Shown piece by piece: positions 18,502-30,039 of a DNA stretch of 64,000 bases. The DNA is from Gammaproteobacteria bacterium (lineage in GTDB: Bacteria > Pseudomonadota > Gammaproteobacteria > Steroidobacterales > Steroidobacteraceae), in the NCBI GenBank assembly GCA_027459765.1, contig DAIDHD010000077.1, forward strand, positions 33,847 to 97,846. Direction: 5' to 3'. Under the pieces are notes generated by a model. It searched no databases and was not told the origin of the DNA. It saw only the letters and a program-made list of their open reading frames with translations. Every line of letters begins with the position of its first letter. The first letter of the stretch is position 1. The position numbers and the translations under genes were made by a program.

Positions 18502-19355
18502 ACGGCGCGGGCGCGCTGCCGCTCTGGCGGCGGCTGGGCGCCGATCGCGCCGGCGCGGCCGCGGCGCTTTTCCTCGCCTTGATCGCGTCGATCGCCCTGC
18601 TTGGGCCGCTGGTCAATCCCAACGATCCCGCCGCCATCGACTGGCACGCGATCGCGGTCGCGCCGCGGCTCGAGGGGGCGCACTGGTTCGGCACCGATCG
18701 TCTCGGCCGCGACGTGTTCGTGCGCACCTGTGACGGCGCGCGAGTCTCGCTGCTGGTGGCGCTGGTCGCCACGGCGATCAGCGTCGGCATCGGCATCCTC
18801 TACGGCGCCGTGGCCGGCTACGCCGGCGGCCGCGTGGACGAGTTGATGATGCGCCTGCTCGAGGTGCTCGACGGTCTGCCGCTGCTGTTCTTCGTGATCT
18901 TCCTGACGGTGATCTTCGGCCGCGGCGAGACCCTGCTGTTCGCCGCCATCGGCGCGGTGGGCTGGCTCAGCATGGCGCGCCTGGTGCGTGGGCAGACCTT
19001 GAGCCTGCGCCGCCGTGAATTCATCGAGGCCGCGGTCGCGCTTGGCGCCGGCCCCGCGCGCGTCATCGGCGTGCACGTGCTGCCCAACGTACTCGCCCCG
19101 GTGATCGTCTACGCCACGCTCACGGTGCCGCAGATCGTGCTGTTCGAGAGCTTTCTGAGCTTCCTCGGCCTGGGGGTGCAGGAGCCCGCGGCGAGCCTCG
19201 GCACGCTGGTGGCGGAGGGCGCCGCGGAGATGCAGGCCGCGCCCTGGATACTGCTCGCGCCCGGCCTCTGCCTCGGCGTGCTGCTGCTCGCCCTGAACGT
19301 GCTCGGCGACGCGCTGCGGGACGCGTTCGCCGCGCGCGCGGCGGTCGGCTCGTGA
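18498..19355 (+). CDS. Oligopeptide/dipeptide-type ABC transporter permease (OppC/DppC family)
   Basis: The second permease subunit, 285 residues from a GTG that overlaps the previous stop. Family features are the N-terminal helix (AAALFLALIASIALL), the periplasmic HWFGTDRLGRDVFVR segment near residue 66, the coupling loop REFIEAAVALGAGPARVIGVHVLPN near residue 175 and the terminal ESFLSFLGLGVQ. It pairs with the upstream OppB-like protein to form the membrane pore. It also overlaps the downstream ATPase gene by GTGA. Confidence 0.9.
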   Translation: MNGAGALPLWRRLGADRAGAAAALFLALIASIALLGPLVNPNDPAAIDWHAIAVAPRLEGAHWFGTDRLGRDVFVRTCDGARVSLLVALVATAISVGIGILYGAVAGYAGGRVDELMMRLLEVLDGLPLLFFVIFLTVIFGRGETLLFAAIGAVGWLSMARLVRGQTLSLRRREFIEAAVALGAGPARVIGVHVLPNVLAPVIVYATLTVPQIVLFESFLSFLGLGVQEPAASLGTLVAEGAAEMQAAPWILLAPGLCLGVLLLALNVLGDALRDAFAARAAVGS

Positions 19356-20314
19356 GCGCGCTGCTCTCCATCGAGGCGCTGTCGGTGCGCTATCCGGGCG
19401 CCGGCCGGCGCCCGGCCGTCGCGGAGGTGAGCCTTTCGGTACGGCCGGGAGAGTGCGTGGGCGTGCTCGGCGAGTCGGGCAGCGGCAAGACCCAGACCTT
19501 CCTCGCCGCGCTCGGCTTGCTGCCGCGCACGGCGGTCGCCACCGGCAGCGTGCGCTTCGAAGGACGGGAACTTCTCGGCTTGCCGCGCGCCGCGTTGAAC
19601 GCGGTGCGTGGCGCACGCCTCGGCATGGTGTTCCAGGATCCCGTGACGGCGCTGACTCCGCATCTGCGCGTCGGCGTGCAACTTGCCGAGGCGCGGGTCG
19701 CGCACGGCGGCGCCAGCTGGCGGCAGGCGTCATCCGAGGCCGAGCGCATGCTCGAACGCGTCGGCATCGCCGAGCCGCGGCGGCGCCTGCGCCAGTATCC
19801 GCACGAGCTCTCGGGAGGCCAGCGGCAGCGCGTGCTCATCGCCATGGCGGCGATGAATGCGCCGGCCTTGTTGATCGCCGACGAGCCCACCTCGGCGCTC
19901 GACGTCACGCTGCGCGGCCAGGTGCTCGAGGTGCTGCGCGAGCTCAGACGCGACGCCGGCACCGCCGTGGCGCTGGTGAGCCACGACCTCGCCGCGGTGG
20001 CGGCGCTCGCCGACCGCACCCACGTGATGTATGCGGGACGCGTGGTGGAGGTGGCGCCGACCGCGGCGCTGCTGCGCCGGCCGCGCCACCCCTACACCGC
20101 GGCGCTGCTCGGCTGCTCGATCGGCATCGCCGCGCCGCGCACGGGCCGCCTGGCGACCCTGCCCGGGCAGCCGCCGGCGCTCGACGAGCCGGTGTCCGGG
20201 TGCGCGTTCGCCGCGCGCTGCGCACGCGTCACGCCGCACTGCCTGACCCGGCTGCCGCCGCTGCGGCCCGTGGGCGATTCGCTCGCCGCCTGCCACGAGC
20301 CGCTCGAGGCATGA
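19352..20314 (+). CDS. ABC transporter ATPase (OppD/DppD family)
   Basis: A 320-residue ATPase with Walker A GESGSGKTQ (near residue 40), signature LSGGQRQR, Walker B LLIADEPTSALD and switch histidine in SHDLAAVA. The C-terminal extension has the cysteine-rich tail of this family (GCAFAARCARVTPHC). In OppD homologues such cysteines bind an iron-sulfur cluster or help regulation; here this is inference from the motif. It starts at GTG 19352 and overlaps the next gene by ATGA. Confidence 0.92.
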   Translation: MSALLSIEALSVRYPGAGRRPAVAEVSLSVRPGECVGVLGESGSGKTQTFLAALGLLPRTAVATGSVRFEGRELLGLPRAALNAVRGARLGMVFQDPVTALTPHLRVGVQLAEARVAHGGASWRQASSEAERMLERVGIAEPRRRLRQYPHELSGGQRQRVLIAMAAMNAPALLIADEPTSALDVTLRGQVLEVLRELRRDAGTAVALVSHDLAAVAALADRTHVMYAGRVVEVAPTAALLRRPRHPYTAALLGCSIGIAAPRTGRLATLPGQPPALDEPVSGCAFAARCARVTPHCLTRLPPLRPVGDSLAACHEPLEA

Positions 20315-21105
20315 ACGAGCCGCTGCTCGAGGTGCGCGGATTGTCGGTCGCCTATGGCGCCCACCCGGCGCTGCGGGCGGTCGATCTTCAGGTGCGAGCC
20401 GGCGAGGTCGTCGGATTGGTGGGCGAGTCCGGCGCCGGCAAGTCGACGCTGGCGCGCGCCGTGCTCGGTCTGGTGCGAGCCGACTCGGGCAGCGTGCGCT
20501 GGCGCGGCCAGGAGCTCGCCCGCGCCTCGCGGCACGCCTGGCGCGCGGCGCGGCGCGAGGTGCAGATTGTGTTCCAGGATCCGCTCGCCAGTCTCGATCC
20601 GCGCCAGACGGTCGGCGAGATTCTGGCGGAGCCGCTCGCGGTGCACGAGCCGCGCTTAGGAGCAGGCGCGCGCGCGCGGCGCGTGGCCGCGATGCTCGAG
20701 CGCGTCGGTCTGCCGGCGGACGCGGCGACACGGCGCCCGCACGACTTCAGCGGCGGCCAGTGTCAGCGCATCGCCGTCGCGCGCGCGATGATGCTCGCGC
20801 CGGCGCTGCTGGTCTGCGACGAGCCGGTGAGCGCACTCGACGTCTCGATCCAGGGCCAGATCGTCAACCTGCTGCTCGACCTGAAGGCGCAGACCGGCGC
20901 CGCGCTGCTGTTCATCAGCCACAACCTGCCGGTGGTGCGCCAGATCAGCGACCGGGTGTGCGTGCTGTACGGCGGCCGGGTGGTGGAGAACGCGCCCTGC
21001 GAGGAGCTGTTCGCGTCGCCGCGCCATCCGTACACCCGGGAGCTGCTCGCCGCGGCGCCCGATCCGCTGGTGGCACTTGCCCGCCGCGAGCTCGTGTATC
21101 CTTAA
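20311..21105 (+). CDS. ABC transporter ATPase (OppF/DppF family)
   Basis: The second ATPase, 264 residues, with Walker A GESGAGKST, Q-loop region VFQDPLASLDPRQTV, signature FSGGQCQR, Walker B LLVCDEPVSALD and SHNLPVVR. Cysteine replaces the usual arginine in the signature (GGQCQR rather than GGQRQR). It lacks the cysteine tail seen in the partner ATPase. It ends 6 bases before alaA, so the transporter and aminotransferase are likely co-transcribed. No periplasmic binding-protein gene follows or precedes this operon in the window. Confidence 0.92.
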   Translation: MNEPLLEVRGLSVAYGAHPALRAVDLQVRAGEVVGLVGESGAGKSTLARAVLGLVRADSGSVRWRGQELARASRHAWRAARREVQIVFQDPLASLDPRQTVGEILAEPLAVHEPRLGAGARARRVAAMLERVGLPADAATRRPHDFSGGQCQRIAVARAMMLAPALLVCDEPVSALDVSIQGQIVNLLLDLKAQTGAALLFISHNLPVVRQISDRVCVLYGGRVVENAPCEELFASPRHPYTRELLAAAPDPLVALARRELVYP

Positions 21106-21111
21106 ATCCAC

Positions 21112-22344
21112 ATGAAGCCGCGCCAGAGTTTGCGTGCGAGCGACGGGCTCGCCAACGTCCGCTACGAGATCCGCGGCAAGCTGGCGCGGCGCGCGCAGTC
21201 GCTGGAACGCCTGGGCTACGACATCGTCTCGCTCAACATTGGCAATCCGTTCGCCTTCGGCTTCCGTACACCGGAGACCATGCGTCTCGCGATGATCGAG
21301 AACCTGCGCTCGAGCGAGGGCTACGTGCACCAGAAGGGCATCTTTCCGGCGCGCGAGGCCGTGGTGATGCAGCAACAGGAGCGCGGCGTGCGCGGCGTCA
21401 CCGCCGAGGAGGTGTTCATCGGCAACGGCGTGAGCGAGCTCATCGACCTCAGCTTGCGCGCGCTGCTCAACCCCGGCGACGAGGTGCTGGTGCCGAGCCC
21501 GGACTACCCGCTGTGGTCCGCGGCCGTGAATTTGAACGGCGGGCGCGCGGTGCACTACGCGTGCCGGGCCGAGCGGGACTTCGTGCCCGATCCCGAGGAG
21601 ATGGAGGCGCTGCTCACCGCCCGCACGCGGGCGCTGGTGATCGTCAATCCGAACAATCCCACCGGCGCGGTGTACCCGCGCGAGACGCTGGCCGCCATCG
21701 CGAGCCTCGCCGAGCGCCATCGGCTGGTGGTCTTCGCCGACGAGATCTACGACCACATTCTCTACGACGGCGCGCAGTTCGTGCCGATGGCGACGCTCGT
21801 TCAGGGCACCCTTTGCTGCACCATGAGCGGCCTGTCGAAGGTGTACCGCGCCTGCGGCTACCGCGTGGGCTGGGCGGTGTTCTCGGGCGACACCGAGAGC
21901 GCCGCCGAATACCTCGGCGGCCTGGAACTGCTGAGCTCGTTGAGACTGTGCAGCAACGTGCCCGGCCAGTGGGCGGTACAGACCGCGCTCGGCGGCTATC
22001 AGAGCATTCGCGAACTCACCCGCCCCGGGGGACGGCTCCACGAGTCCCGCCGCGCCATCATCGAGGGCGTCGCGCGCAGCCGCTATCTGCGGCTGCGCCG
22101 TCCCATGGGCGCGCTGTACGCCTTCCTCGAGGTGCGCGACGACGTGCTCGAGGATTTCGACGATCAGGCCTTCGCGCTCGAGCTCCTCGAGCACAAGCAC
22201 GTGCTGGTGGCGCCGGGCGTGAGCTTCAACGTGCCGTACCGCAACTGCTTTCGCATCACCAACCTGCCGGAACCGGACATCCTGGCGACGGTGTTCGCGC
22301 GCATCGAGGAACTTCTCGATGCGCGGGCCGCTGCGGCGTCGTGA
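21112..22344 (+). CDS. alaA: Alanine aminotransferase (class I/II PLP enzyme, AlaA-like)
   Basis: Interconverts pyruvate and glutamate with alanine and 2-oxoglutarate. The 410-residue protein follows the E. coli AlaA pattern throughout: YEIRGKL near the start, LNIGNPFAFGF, GYVHQKGIFPAR, IGNGVSELIDL, PSPDYPLWSAAV, NPNNPTGAVY and FADEIYDHILYD. The PLP lysine is K243 in SGLSKVYRACGYRVGW. The product ends near DARAAAAS and its stop lies inside the start of the next gene. Placement directly after a peptide ABC transporter hints at use of imported peptides or amino acids, but the enzyme is housekeeping in most relatives. Confidence 0.9.
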   Translation: MKPRQSLRASDGLANVRYEIRGKLARRAQSLERLGYDIVSLNIGNPFAFGFRTPETMRLAMIENLRSSEGYVHQKGIFPAREAVVMQQQERGVRGVTAEEVFIGNGVSELIDLSLRALLNPGDEVLVPSPDYPLWSAAVNLNGGRAVHYACRAERDFVPDPEEMEALLTARTRALVIVNPNNPTGAVYPRETLAAIASLAERHRLVVFADEIYDHILYDGAQFVPMATLVQGTLCCTMSGLSKVYRACGYRVGWAVFSGDTESAAEYLGGLELLSSLRLCSNVPGQWAVQTALGGYQSIRELTRPGGRLHESRRAIIEGVARSRYLRLRRPMGALYAFLEVRDDVLEDFDDQAFALELLEHKHVLVAPGVSFNVPYRNCFRITNLPEPDILATVFARIEELLDARAAAAS

Positions 22345-25021
22345 CCTCGGGCGGTTCGCGTCAGTGACGGTGGTGAGCGACGCGTCCCCGGAGCTCCTGC
22401 CGCGCGCTCTGGCCGAGGCCATCGACCGCGGCGCAACGGTGCTCGCGCCCGGCGGCGAAATCGCCGCGCGGGTGTTCGCCACCGCCGAGCAGGCACAGCG
22501 CGCGCGCGGACTCGCCGTGTGGCCGACGCCCCGGGTGTACGACGCCAACACCTGGCTGCGCCAGCGCCACGTCCGCCGCCAGCTCGTCGATCCGTCGCTG
22601 CCGCGCTGCCTCGAGGACACGGAGGAGCGCGAGTTGTGGCGCGAGGTGATCGCCGCCACCGAGGTCGATGCGGAGACCGTCGACACGGCCGCGCTGGTCG
22701 GGGCGGTGCGCCGGGCCCGGCGCACGCTCTACGATCACCAGATCCCCGGCGCTGCGCTCGGTCGCTACGACACCGCCGAGACGCGTGCGCTCGGCGCGTG
22801 GCTGCGCGCCTTCGAGGCACGGCTGCGCGAGCTGCGCCTCACCACCCTCGAACACCTCTGGCAGGACGCGGCGCTCGCGCCGGAGGAGCCCGTGGTCTGG
22901 CTCGCCAGCCCCGAGTGGCGGCCTCAGGCGAGCCGCTGGCTGGCGGCGTCCGCCGCACTGCGCATCGAGCCTGTGTCCGTACGGGCCACGGCACGGCGCC
23001 TGAGCGCGGCCTGCGACGCGGCGGAACTCGCGGCGGCGGCCGAGTGGGCGCGAGCGGGCGCCGCCGCGAGGCCCGGTGCGCGCCTGTGGCTGTGCATTCC
23101 CGATCTTGCCGCCCGCCGTGATGCCGTACGCGACGCCTTCGACGCCGCGCTCGCGCCGCGGCGCTTGCAACTCGGGGCGGGTGACGTCGAGCCGCCGTAT
23201 GCGATCGCCGGCGGCACTCCGCTCGCCGCCTATGCGCCGGTGCGCTGTGCGCTCGCGCTGCTCGCGGCGAGCCACGAAGCGGTGCCATTCGAGGAGTTCA
23301 GCGGCCTGCTGCGCGAACCCGGGCTCGTCGAGGGCGCGCGGCCCGGCGCCGACGCGGCGCGCCTCGATCTGCTGTTGCGCCGCTACGGCCCGGCCGAGGC
23401 GCCGCTCGCGCAGTGGCTCGCGCTCGGCGCCCGTCTCGCGCGCGACGACGGCGGCGGGCCGCCGGAGCCGCTGCTGCGGCTGGCGGCCGCGCACGAGGTG
23501 CTGGCCGCAACCCAAGGCCGACGCCCGCTGAGCGCCTGGGTGCGTACCTGGATCGAGGCGTGGCACGCCGGTCCCTGGCGCGGACGCGCGCACTGGTCGA
23601 GTGTCGAATATCAGGCCGCCGAACGACTGCGCGCGCTGCTCGACGGGCTGGCCGCCGGCGACCCGGTGTATGGGGCCCGCAGCCGTCGCGCGGCGGAGGG
23701 CATCCTGCGTCGGGCGGCGGGCGAGACCGCCTTTCAGCCGTCGACGGGCGTGCCGCCGATCTGGATCACCGGTCGGCGCCACGATCCCTGGCTGGCGCAG
23801 GACGGGCTCTGGGTCATGAATTGCGATGCCGAGCACTGGCCGCCGCCGCCGGATCCGGCGCCGCTCCTGCCGCTCGCCTTGCAGCGCGAGTACGGCGTGG
23901 ACGACGCCGATCCCGCGCGTCGCTGCGCGTCCGCGCGGATCTTGCAGGAGGCCTGGATGGCGCGGGCCGCCGAGGTGGTCTGGAGCGCCGCCGCCACGGG
24001 GGACGGCCACGCGGCGACGCCGAGCGCGCTGCTGCCGGACGCGTCGCCGTTCGAGGCGTCGGCGCCACCGCGACCGCACTGGCTGCGTCAGCGCGCGGCC
24101 GCCCCCGCGTTGGAGTCGATCGCCGACGGCCGCGCGCCGCCGTTCGCCGCGCCCGAGGTCACCCGCGGTGTGGCCACGCTGCGTGCGCAATCGTCCTGTC
24201 CCTTCCGTGGCTTCGCCGAGACGCGGCTGCGCGCCGAGCCGCTCGTGCGGCCGCTGCCGGGCTTCGACGAACTCGAACGCGGCCGGATGCTGCACGAGGC
24301 GCTGGAAGTGGTCTGGGGCACGCTCGGCAATTCGGCGGCGCTCGAGCGGCTCGATCCGCAGGCGCAGGCGCGGCTGCTCGACGCGGCGGCGGAGCGCGCG
24401 CTGGCGCGTGCCGTGCAGCGGCGCGATCCGGGCGAGCCGTGGCGGCGGCGCGAGCGGGCGCGGCTACCGCAGCTGCTCGCGCGCTGGCTGGAGGTGGAGC
24501 GCGCCCGCGCACCGTTCACCGTCGAGGCGCTCGAGGCGCCGTCCGCCGGCGTGCGGCTCGGTCCGCTGGAGCTCGGGGTGCGGATCGATCGCGCCGACCG
24601 GCTGCTCGACGGCGGACGGTTGCTCATCGATTACAAGACCGGCAATCCGAACGCGGATTGGCGCGGCGAACGGCCCGCCAATCCGCAATTGCCGCTGTAC
24701 GCGCTGCTGCAGCCGGAGGGACTGGTGGGGGTCGCCTATGGCGTGATCAACGCCGCCGGCTGCCGCTTCGTCGCCGAGTGCGAGCGCGCCGGCGTATTCG
24801 CACCGGGCTCGCGGCGCACCAAGCTCGAGGAGAAGGCCGATTTCGCAGCCCTGGTCGCCGACTGGCGCCGGCGGCTGGAGGTGCTCGCCAGCGAGTTCGC
24901 ACAAGGCGACGCCAGGCTCGCGCCGGCGCCCGCCGCCTGCGCGAACTGCGCCTTGCCGGGACTGTGCCGCGTCGGCGACGCGCTGCGCGACGAGCCGGTC
25001 GAGGAGACGGCGCCCGCATGA
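22319..25021 (+). CDS. AddB-like DNA repair nuclease with iron-sulfur cysteine set
   Basis: A 900-residue protein of the PD-(D/E)XK family paired with an AddA-like helicase; expected to process double-strand ends. The C-terminal nuclease has the conserved histidine in GRMLHEALEVVWG (near residue 660), and D771 and K773 in LIDYKTG. One cysteine before the nuclease (C627, QSSCPFRGF) and three after it (C874-x2-C877-x5-C883) match the AddB [4Fe-4S] staple. The N-terminal half is an inactivated helicase-like region without a Walker A. The ATG at 22319 has GAGGA 8 bases upstream and overlaps alaA by 26 bases; GTG codons at 22364-22373 are alternatives. It overlaps the helicase gene by ATGA. Confidence 0.82.
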   Translation: MRGPLRRRDLGRFASVTVVSDASPELLPRALAEAIDRGATVLAPGGEIAARVFATAEQAQRARGLAVWPTPRVYDANTWLRQRHVRRQLVDPSLPRCLEDTEERELWREVIAATEVDAETVDTAALVGAVRRARRTLYDHQIPGAALGRYDTAETRALGAWLRAFEARLRELRLTTLEHLWQDAALAPEEPVVWLASPEWRPQASRWLAASAALRIEPVSVRATARRLSAACDAAELAAAAEWARAGAAARPGARLWLCIPDLAARRDAVRDAFDAALAPRRLQLGAGDVEPPYAIAGGTPLAAYAPVRCALALLAASHEAVPFEEFSGLLREPGLVEGARPGADAARLDLLLRRYGPAEAPLAQWLALGARLARDDGGGPPEPLLRLAAAHEVLAATQGRRPLSAWVRTWIEAWHAGPWRGRAHWSSVEYQAAERLRALLDGLAAGDPVYGARSRRAAEGILRRAAGETAFQPSTGVPPIWITGRRHDPWLAQDGLWVMNCDAEHWPPPPDPAPLLPLALQREYGVDDADPARRCASARILQEAWMARAAEVVWSAAATGDGHAATPSALLPDASPFEASAPPRPHWLRQRAAAPALESIADGRAPPFAAPEVTRGVATLRAQSSCPFRGFAETRLRAEPLVRPLPGFDELERGRMLHEALEVVWGTLGNSAALERLDPQAQARLLDAAAERALARAVQRRDPGEPWRRRERARLPQLLARWLEVERARAPFTVEALEAPSAGVRLGPLELGVRIDRADRLLDGGRLLIDYKTGNPNADWRGERPANPQLPLYALLQPEGLVGVAYGVINAAGCRFVAECERAGVFAPGSRRTKLEEKADFAALVADWRRRLEVLASEFAQGDARLAPAPAACANCALPGLCRVGDALRDEPVEETAPA

Positions 25022-28000
25022 GCGCATCCACGAGCGACGCGCCGGCCCGTACCCGCGCCGTGACCACGCCCGGTTCGGTGCTGGTCCAGGCGCCGGCCGG
25101 CTCGGGCAAGACCTCCTTGCTGGTGCAACGCTATCTGCGACTGCTCGCCACGGTGCAGGCGCCCGAGCGCATCCTCGCGCTCACCTTCACGCGCCGCGCC
25201 GCGCGCGAGATGCGCGAGCGCGTGCTGCGCGCGCTCGCCGCGGCGGCGGGGGAGACGCGCCCGCCGCAGCTCAGCCCCTCGACCTGGGCGCTCGCGCAGG
25301 CCGCGCGCGCGCAGCTCACGATGCACGGCGTGGACGTCGAGGCGCAGCCGGCGCGGCTGCGCATCGAGACCATCGACTCGTTCAATGGCTGGCTCGCGGC
25401 GCGGCTGCCGCTCTCGGCCGGCGTGGGGGTGCGTCCGGAGTTGCTGGAGGATCCGCAGCCCTTCTACGAGCTCGCGGCGCGCCGCGCGCTCGCCAGCCAG
25501 GGCGAGGACGCCTTCGCCGATGCGGTGGAGCGGCTACTCGGCTGCGACGATCAGCGCTGGGCCGCGCTCGCCAAGCTGCTCGCCTCGATGCTCGGTAGCC
25601 GCGAGCGGTGGCTGCCGCTGCTGGTCGGTCGTCTGGAGGCGGCGCACGCCCTCGACCCCGAACGGCTGGCGACGATTCGCCGGCACATCGAGGAGGATCT
25701 CGCGCTGCTCATCGAGCGCACGCTCGGCGGCGCGCTCGAGCGCATCGGCGCCGAGCGCATCGCAGCGCTCTCGGGGCTGCTGCACGCAGCCGCGGCACGC
25801 GTGCCCGAGCGCGCCGATCTCGAGCCCTGGCGCAGCGATTCGCGGCCGCTGTCGGCGCGTGCCGCCGACGCCGCGCGCTGGCGCGGGCTCGCCGCGATCC
25901 TGCTCACGAACGACGGCAAGTACCGCAGCTCGCTCACCAAGAACGAGGGCTTCCCGCGCGGCTGCGCCGACAAGGCGCCGCTGCTCGATCTGATCCAGGA
26001 ACTTGGGCGCGATGCACGCCATCTCGCGCTGCTGCGCGAGATCCGCGAATTGCCGCCGCCGGCCTACACCGACGCCCAGTGGGAGCGGGTGCGTGACGTC
26101 GCGCAGGTGCTCGTGCTCGCCGCGGCGGAGCTCGCCCGGCTGTTCCGCGAACGGGGCGCCGCCGACTTCCCGGCGGTGTCCATGGCGGCGTTGCGCGCGC
26201 TCGGCGGGGAGATGCAGCCGAGCGACCTCGCGCTCGCGCTCGACTATCGGCTCGAGCACGTGCTGGTGGACGAATTCCAGGACACCTCGGGTGCGCAACT
26301 CGAGCTGTTGCGGCGGCTCACGGCGGGCTGGACGGATGGCGACGGCCGCAGCCTGTTCTGCGTCGGCGACCCGATGCAGTCGATCTACGGCTTTCGCCAG
26401 GCCGAGGTGCGCGCCTTCCTCGAACTCGCCGAGTCCGGGATCGGCGCCGTGCCGTTCTCGGTCGAGCGACTGAGCAGCAACTTCCGGTCACACCCGGCGC
26501 TGGTGGCATGGATCAATCGTACCTTCGCGAGCATCCTGCCCGCGCACGACGACCGCGACCGGGGTGCGATCGCATTTCGGCCGAGCGAGGCGGGGCGTGC
26601 GCTGCCTGCGACGGATGCGGCCCAGGATGGCTACGCCGGCCGGGTCGATTTGCTGGGCTTTGAGTCCCGTGCCGCGGAGGCGGTCGCGCTCGCGGCACGC
26701 CTGGCCGCGGTCCGGGCGCGACACCCGGACTGGCACGTGGCGGTGCTGGTGCGCGCGCGCACGCACGCGCGCGAACTCGCCGCCGCGTTGCGCGCCGCCG
26801 GCGTCGCCTACCGGGCGCTCGACGTGGAGCCGCTCGAGCAGCGGCCGGCGGCGCGCGATCTCATCACCTTGGCGCGTGCCTGGCTGCACCGCGCCGATCG
26901 CGTGGCCTGGCTTGCGCTGCTGCGCACGCCCTGGGTCGGGCTCGAGCTCGCCGATCTGCTGCGGATCGGACGCGCGGGCGGCCTGGTCCTTGACGCGCTC
27001 GACGATCCGGCGCTGCTCGCCACGCTCAGCGACGACGGCCGGCGCCGCTGCCTGCGCCTGCGTGGCGTGTTCGCGGCCGCGTTCGAGTCGCGCCCGGACG
27101 CGGACCTGGCGCGCACGGTCGAGCGGCTCTGGCTCGCGCTCGGCGGCGCCGCCTGCGCCGCGGACGCGCGCGCGCTCGAGGACGCCGCCGACGTGCTGGC
27201 GCACCTGCGCGCGCTCGAACGGCGCGGACTGCCGGATCCTGCCGATCTGCCGCAGGCGTTCGCGGGTCTGTTCGCGCGCGAGCCGGTGGCGGGCGCGGTC
27301 GAGATCATGACCATCCACAAGTCCAAGGGCCTGGAGTTCGATTACGTGGTGGTCCCCGCGCTGGAGCGCGGCGTCTCGGCGCGCGACGAGTCCCTGCTCA
27401 CGTCCTGCCAGTTCGCGCGCACCGGCCGTGACGGCTGGGTGTTCGCCGCGCGCCCGCCGGTCGGCGCACCGGCCGACCCGCTCGCCGCCTACCTGCGCAG
27501 CCTGCAGCGCGACGCCGGCGAGCTCGAGGCGCAGCGCCTGCTGTACGTGGCCTGCACGCGCGCCAAGAGCGGACTGTTGCTGTCCGCGGTGGTGCCCGCC
27601 GAGGCGACCACCGCGGCCGAGATCCCGTGGCAGCCGCGCGCCGGCAGTCCACTGGCGGTGCTGTGGCCGGTGGTGGGTGCGCAGTGGCGCCACCAGGCGG
27701 CGCAGGAGGACGGCGTGGCGCCGCCCGTGGCCGCCGCCCTGGAGGAGCCCGCCGCCGCCGGCGTCCTGCGCCGCGTGCCGGTGGATTTCGTGCCGCGCCC
27801 GCCGGCGGAGGAGGGGATCGGTGCAGCGCCCGCCGCGGCGCCGGGCGTGCGCCCCGAGGCGCCGCTGTTCGACTGGGCGGGGGAGACCGCGCGCCAGGTC
27901 GGCATCCTGGTGCACGCCGAGCTCGAGCGGCTGGAGGTCGACGCAGTGGACGTCGCGCAGGTGCAGGCGCGCGAGGCGCGCTATCGCGAGTGGTTCGCGC

Positions 28001-28394
28001 GTCACGGAGTGCCCCCCGAACACCGCGCCGGCGCTGCGCGGCGCGCGGTAGAGGCGCTCTGCGGCGTGCTCCGCGACGCGCGCGGGCGCTGGATCCTCGA
28101 ACGAGGCCGGCCGGACGACGCGCGCGAGTGGGCGCTGTCGGGCGTGCTGGAGGGCGAGATCGTGCATGCGGTGTTCGATCGCAGCTTCGTCGCGGCGGAC
28201 GGGGTGCGCTGGGTCATCGACTACAAGACCAGCACCCACGCGGGCGGCGGCGTCGAGGAGTTCCTCGACCGCGAGGTCGTGCGCTATCGGCCGCAGCTCG
28301 AGCGCTACGCGGCGCTCGCACGCCGGCTGGGGCCGCAGCCGGTGCGCGTGGGCCTGTACTTCCCGTTGCTCGCGGCCTGGCGGGAGTGGGCGCC

Positions 28395-28398
<4 letters not shown>
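25018..28398 (+). CDS. AddA-like UvrD/Rep-family helicase-nuclease
   Basis: A 1126-residue superfamily 1 helicase fused to a RecB-type nuclease. Walker A is QAPAGSGKTSLL (K31). Motif II is VDEFQDT (D418, E419). The later motifs are GDPMQSIYGFRQAE, the SF1 motif V region IMTIHKSKGLEFD (H767) and LLYVACTRAKSG. The nuclease site is VIDYKTS (D1068, K1070) near the C-terminus, followed by YRPQLERYAAL. Together with the upstream AddB-like gene it forms a two-nuclease helicase complex that would load RecA at double-strand breaks, replacing or complementing RecBCD. The stop overlaps the murJ start by GTGA. Confidence 0.88.
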
Positions 28399-29999
<1,601 letters not shown>

Positions 30000-30039
30000 C
30001 CGCGCCGCGCGTGGCCACGCTGCGCCTTTGCTCGCCGCC

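Noticed and set aside
19352..20314. Reading the OppD-like cysteine tail as a zinc finger domain
   Set aside because: The spacing fits the standard C-terminal tail of Opp/Dpp ATPases, so no separate domain is supported.
23413..25017. Upstream in-frame extension of the AddA-like helicase
   Set aside because: This region is the AddB-like gene in another frame; the ATGA overlap at 25018 marks the real start.
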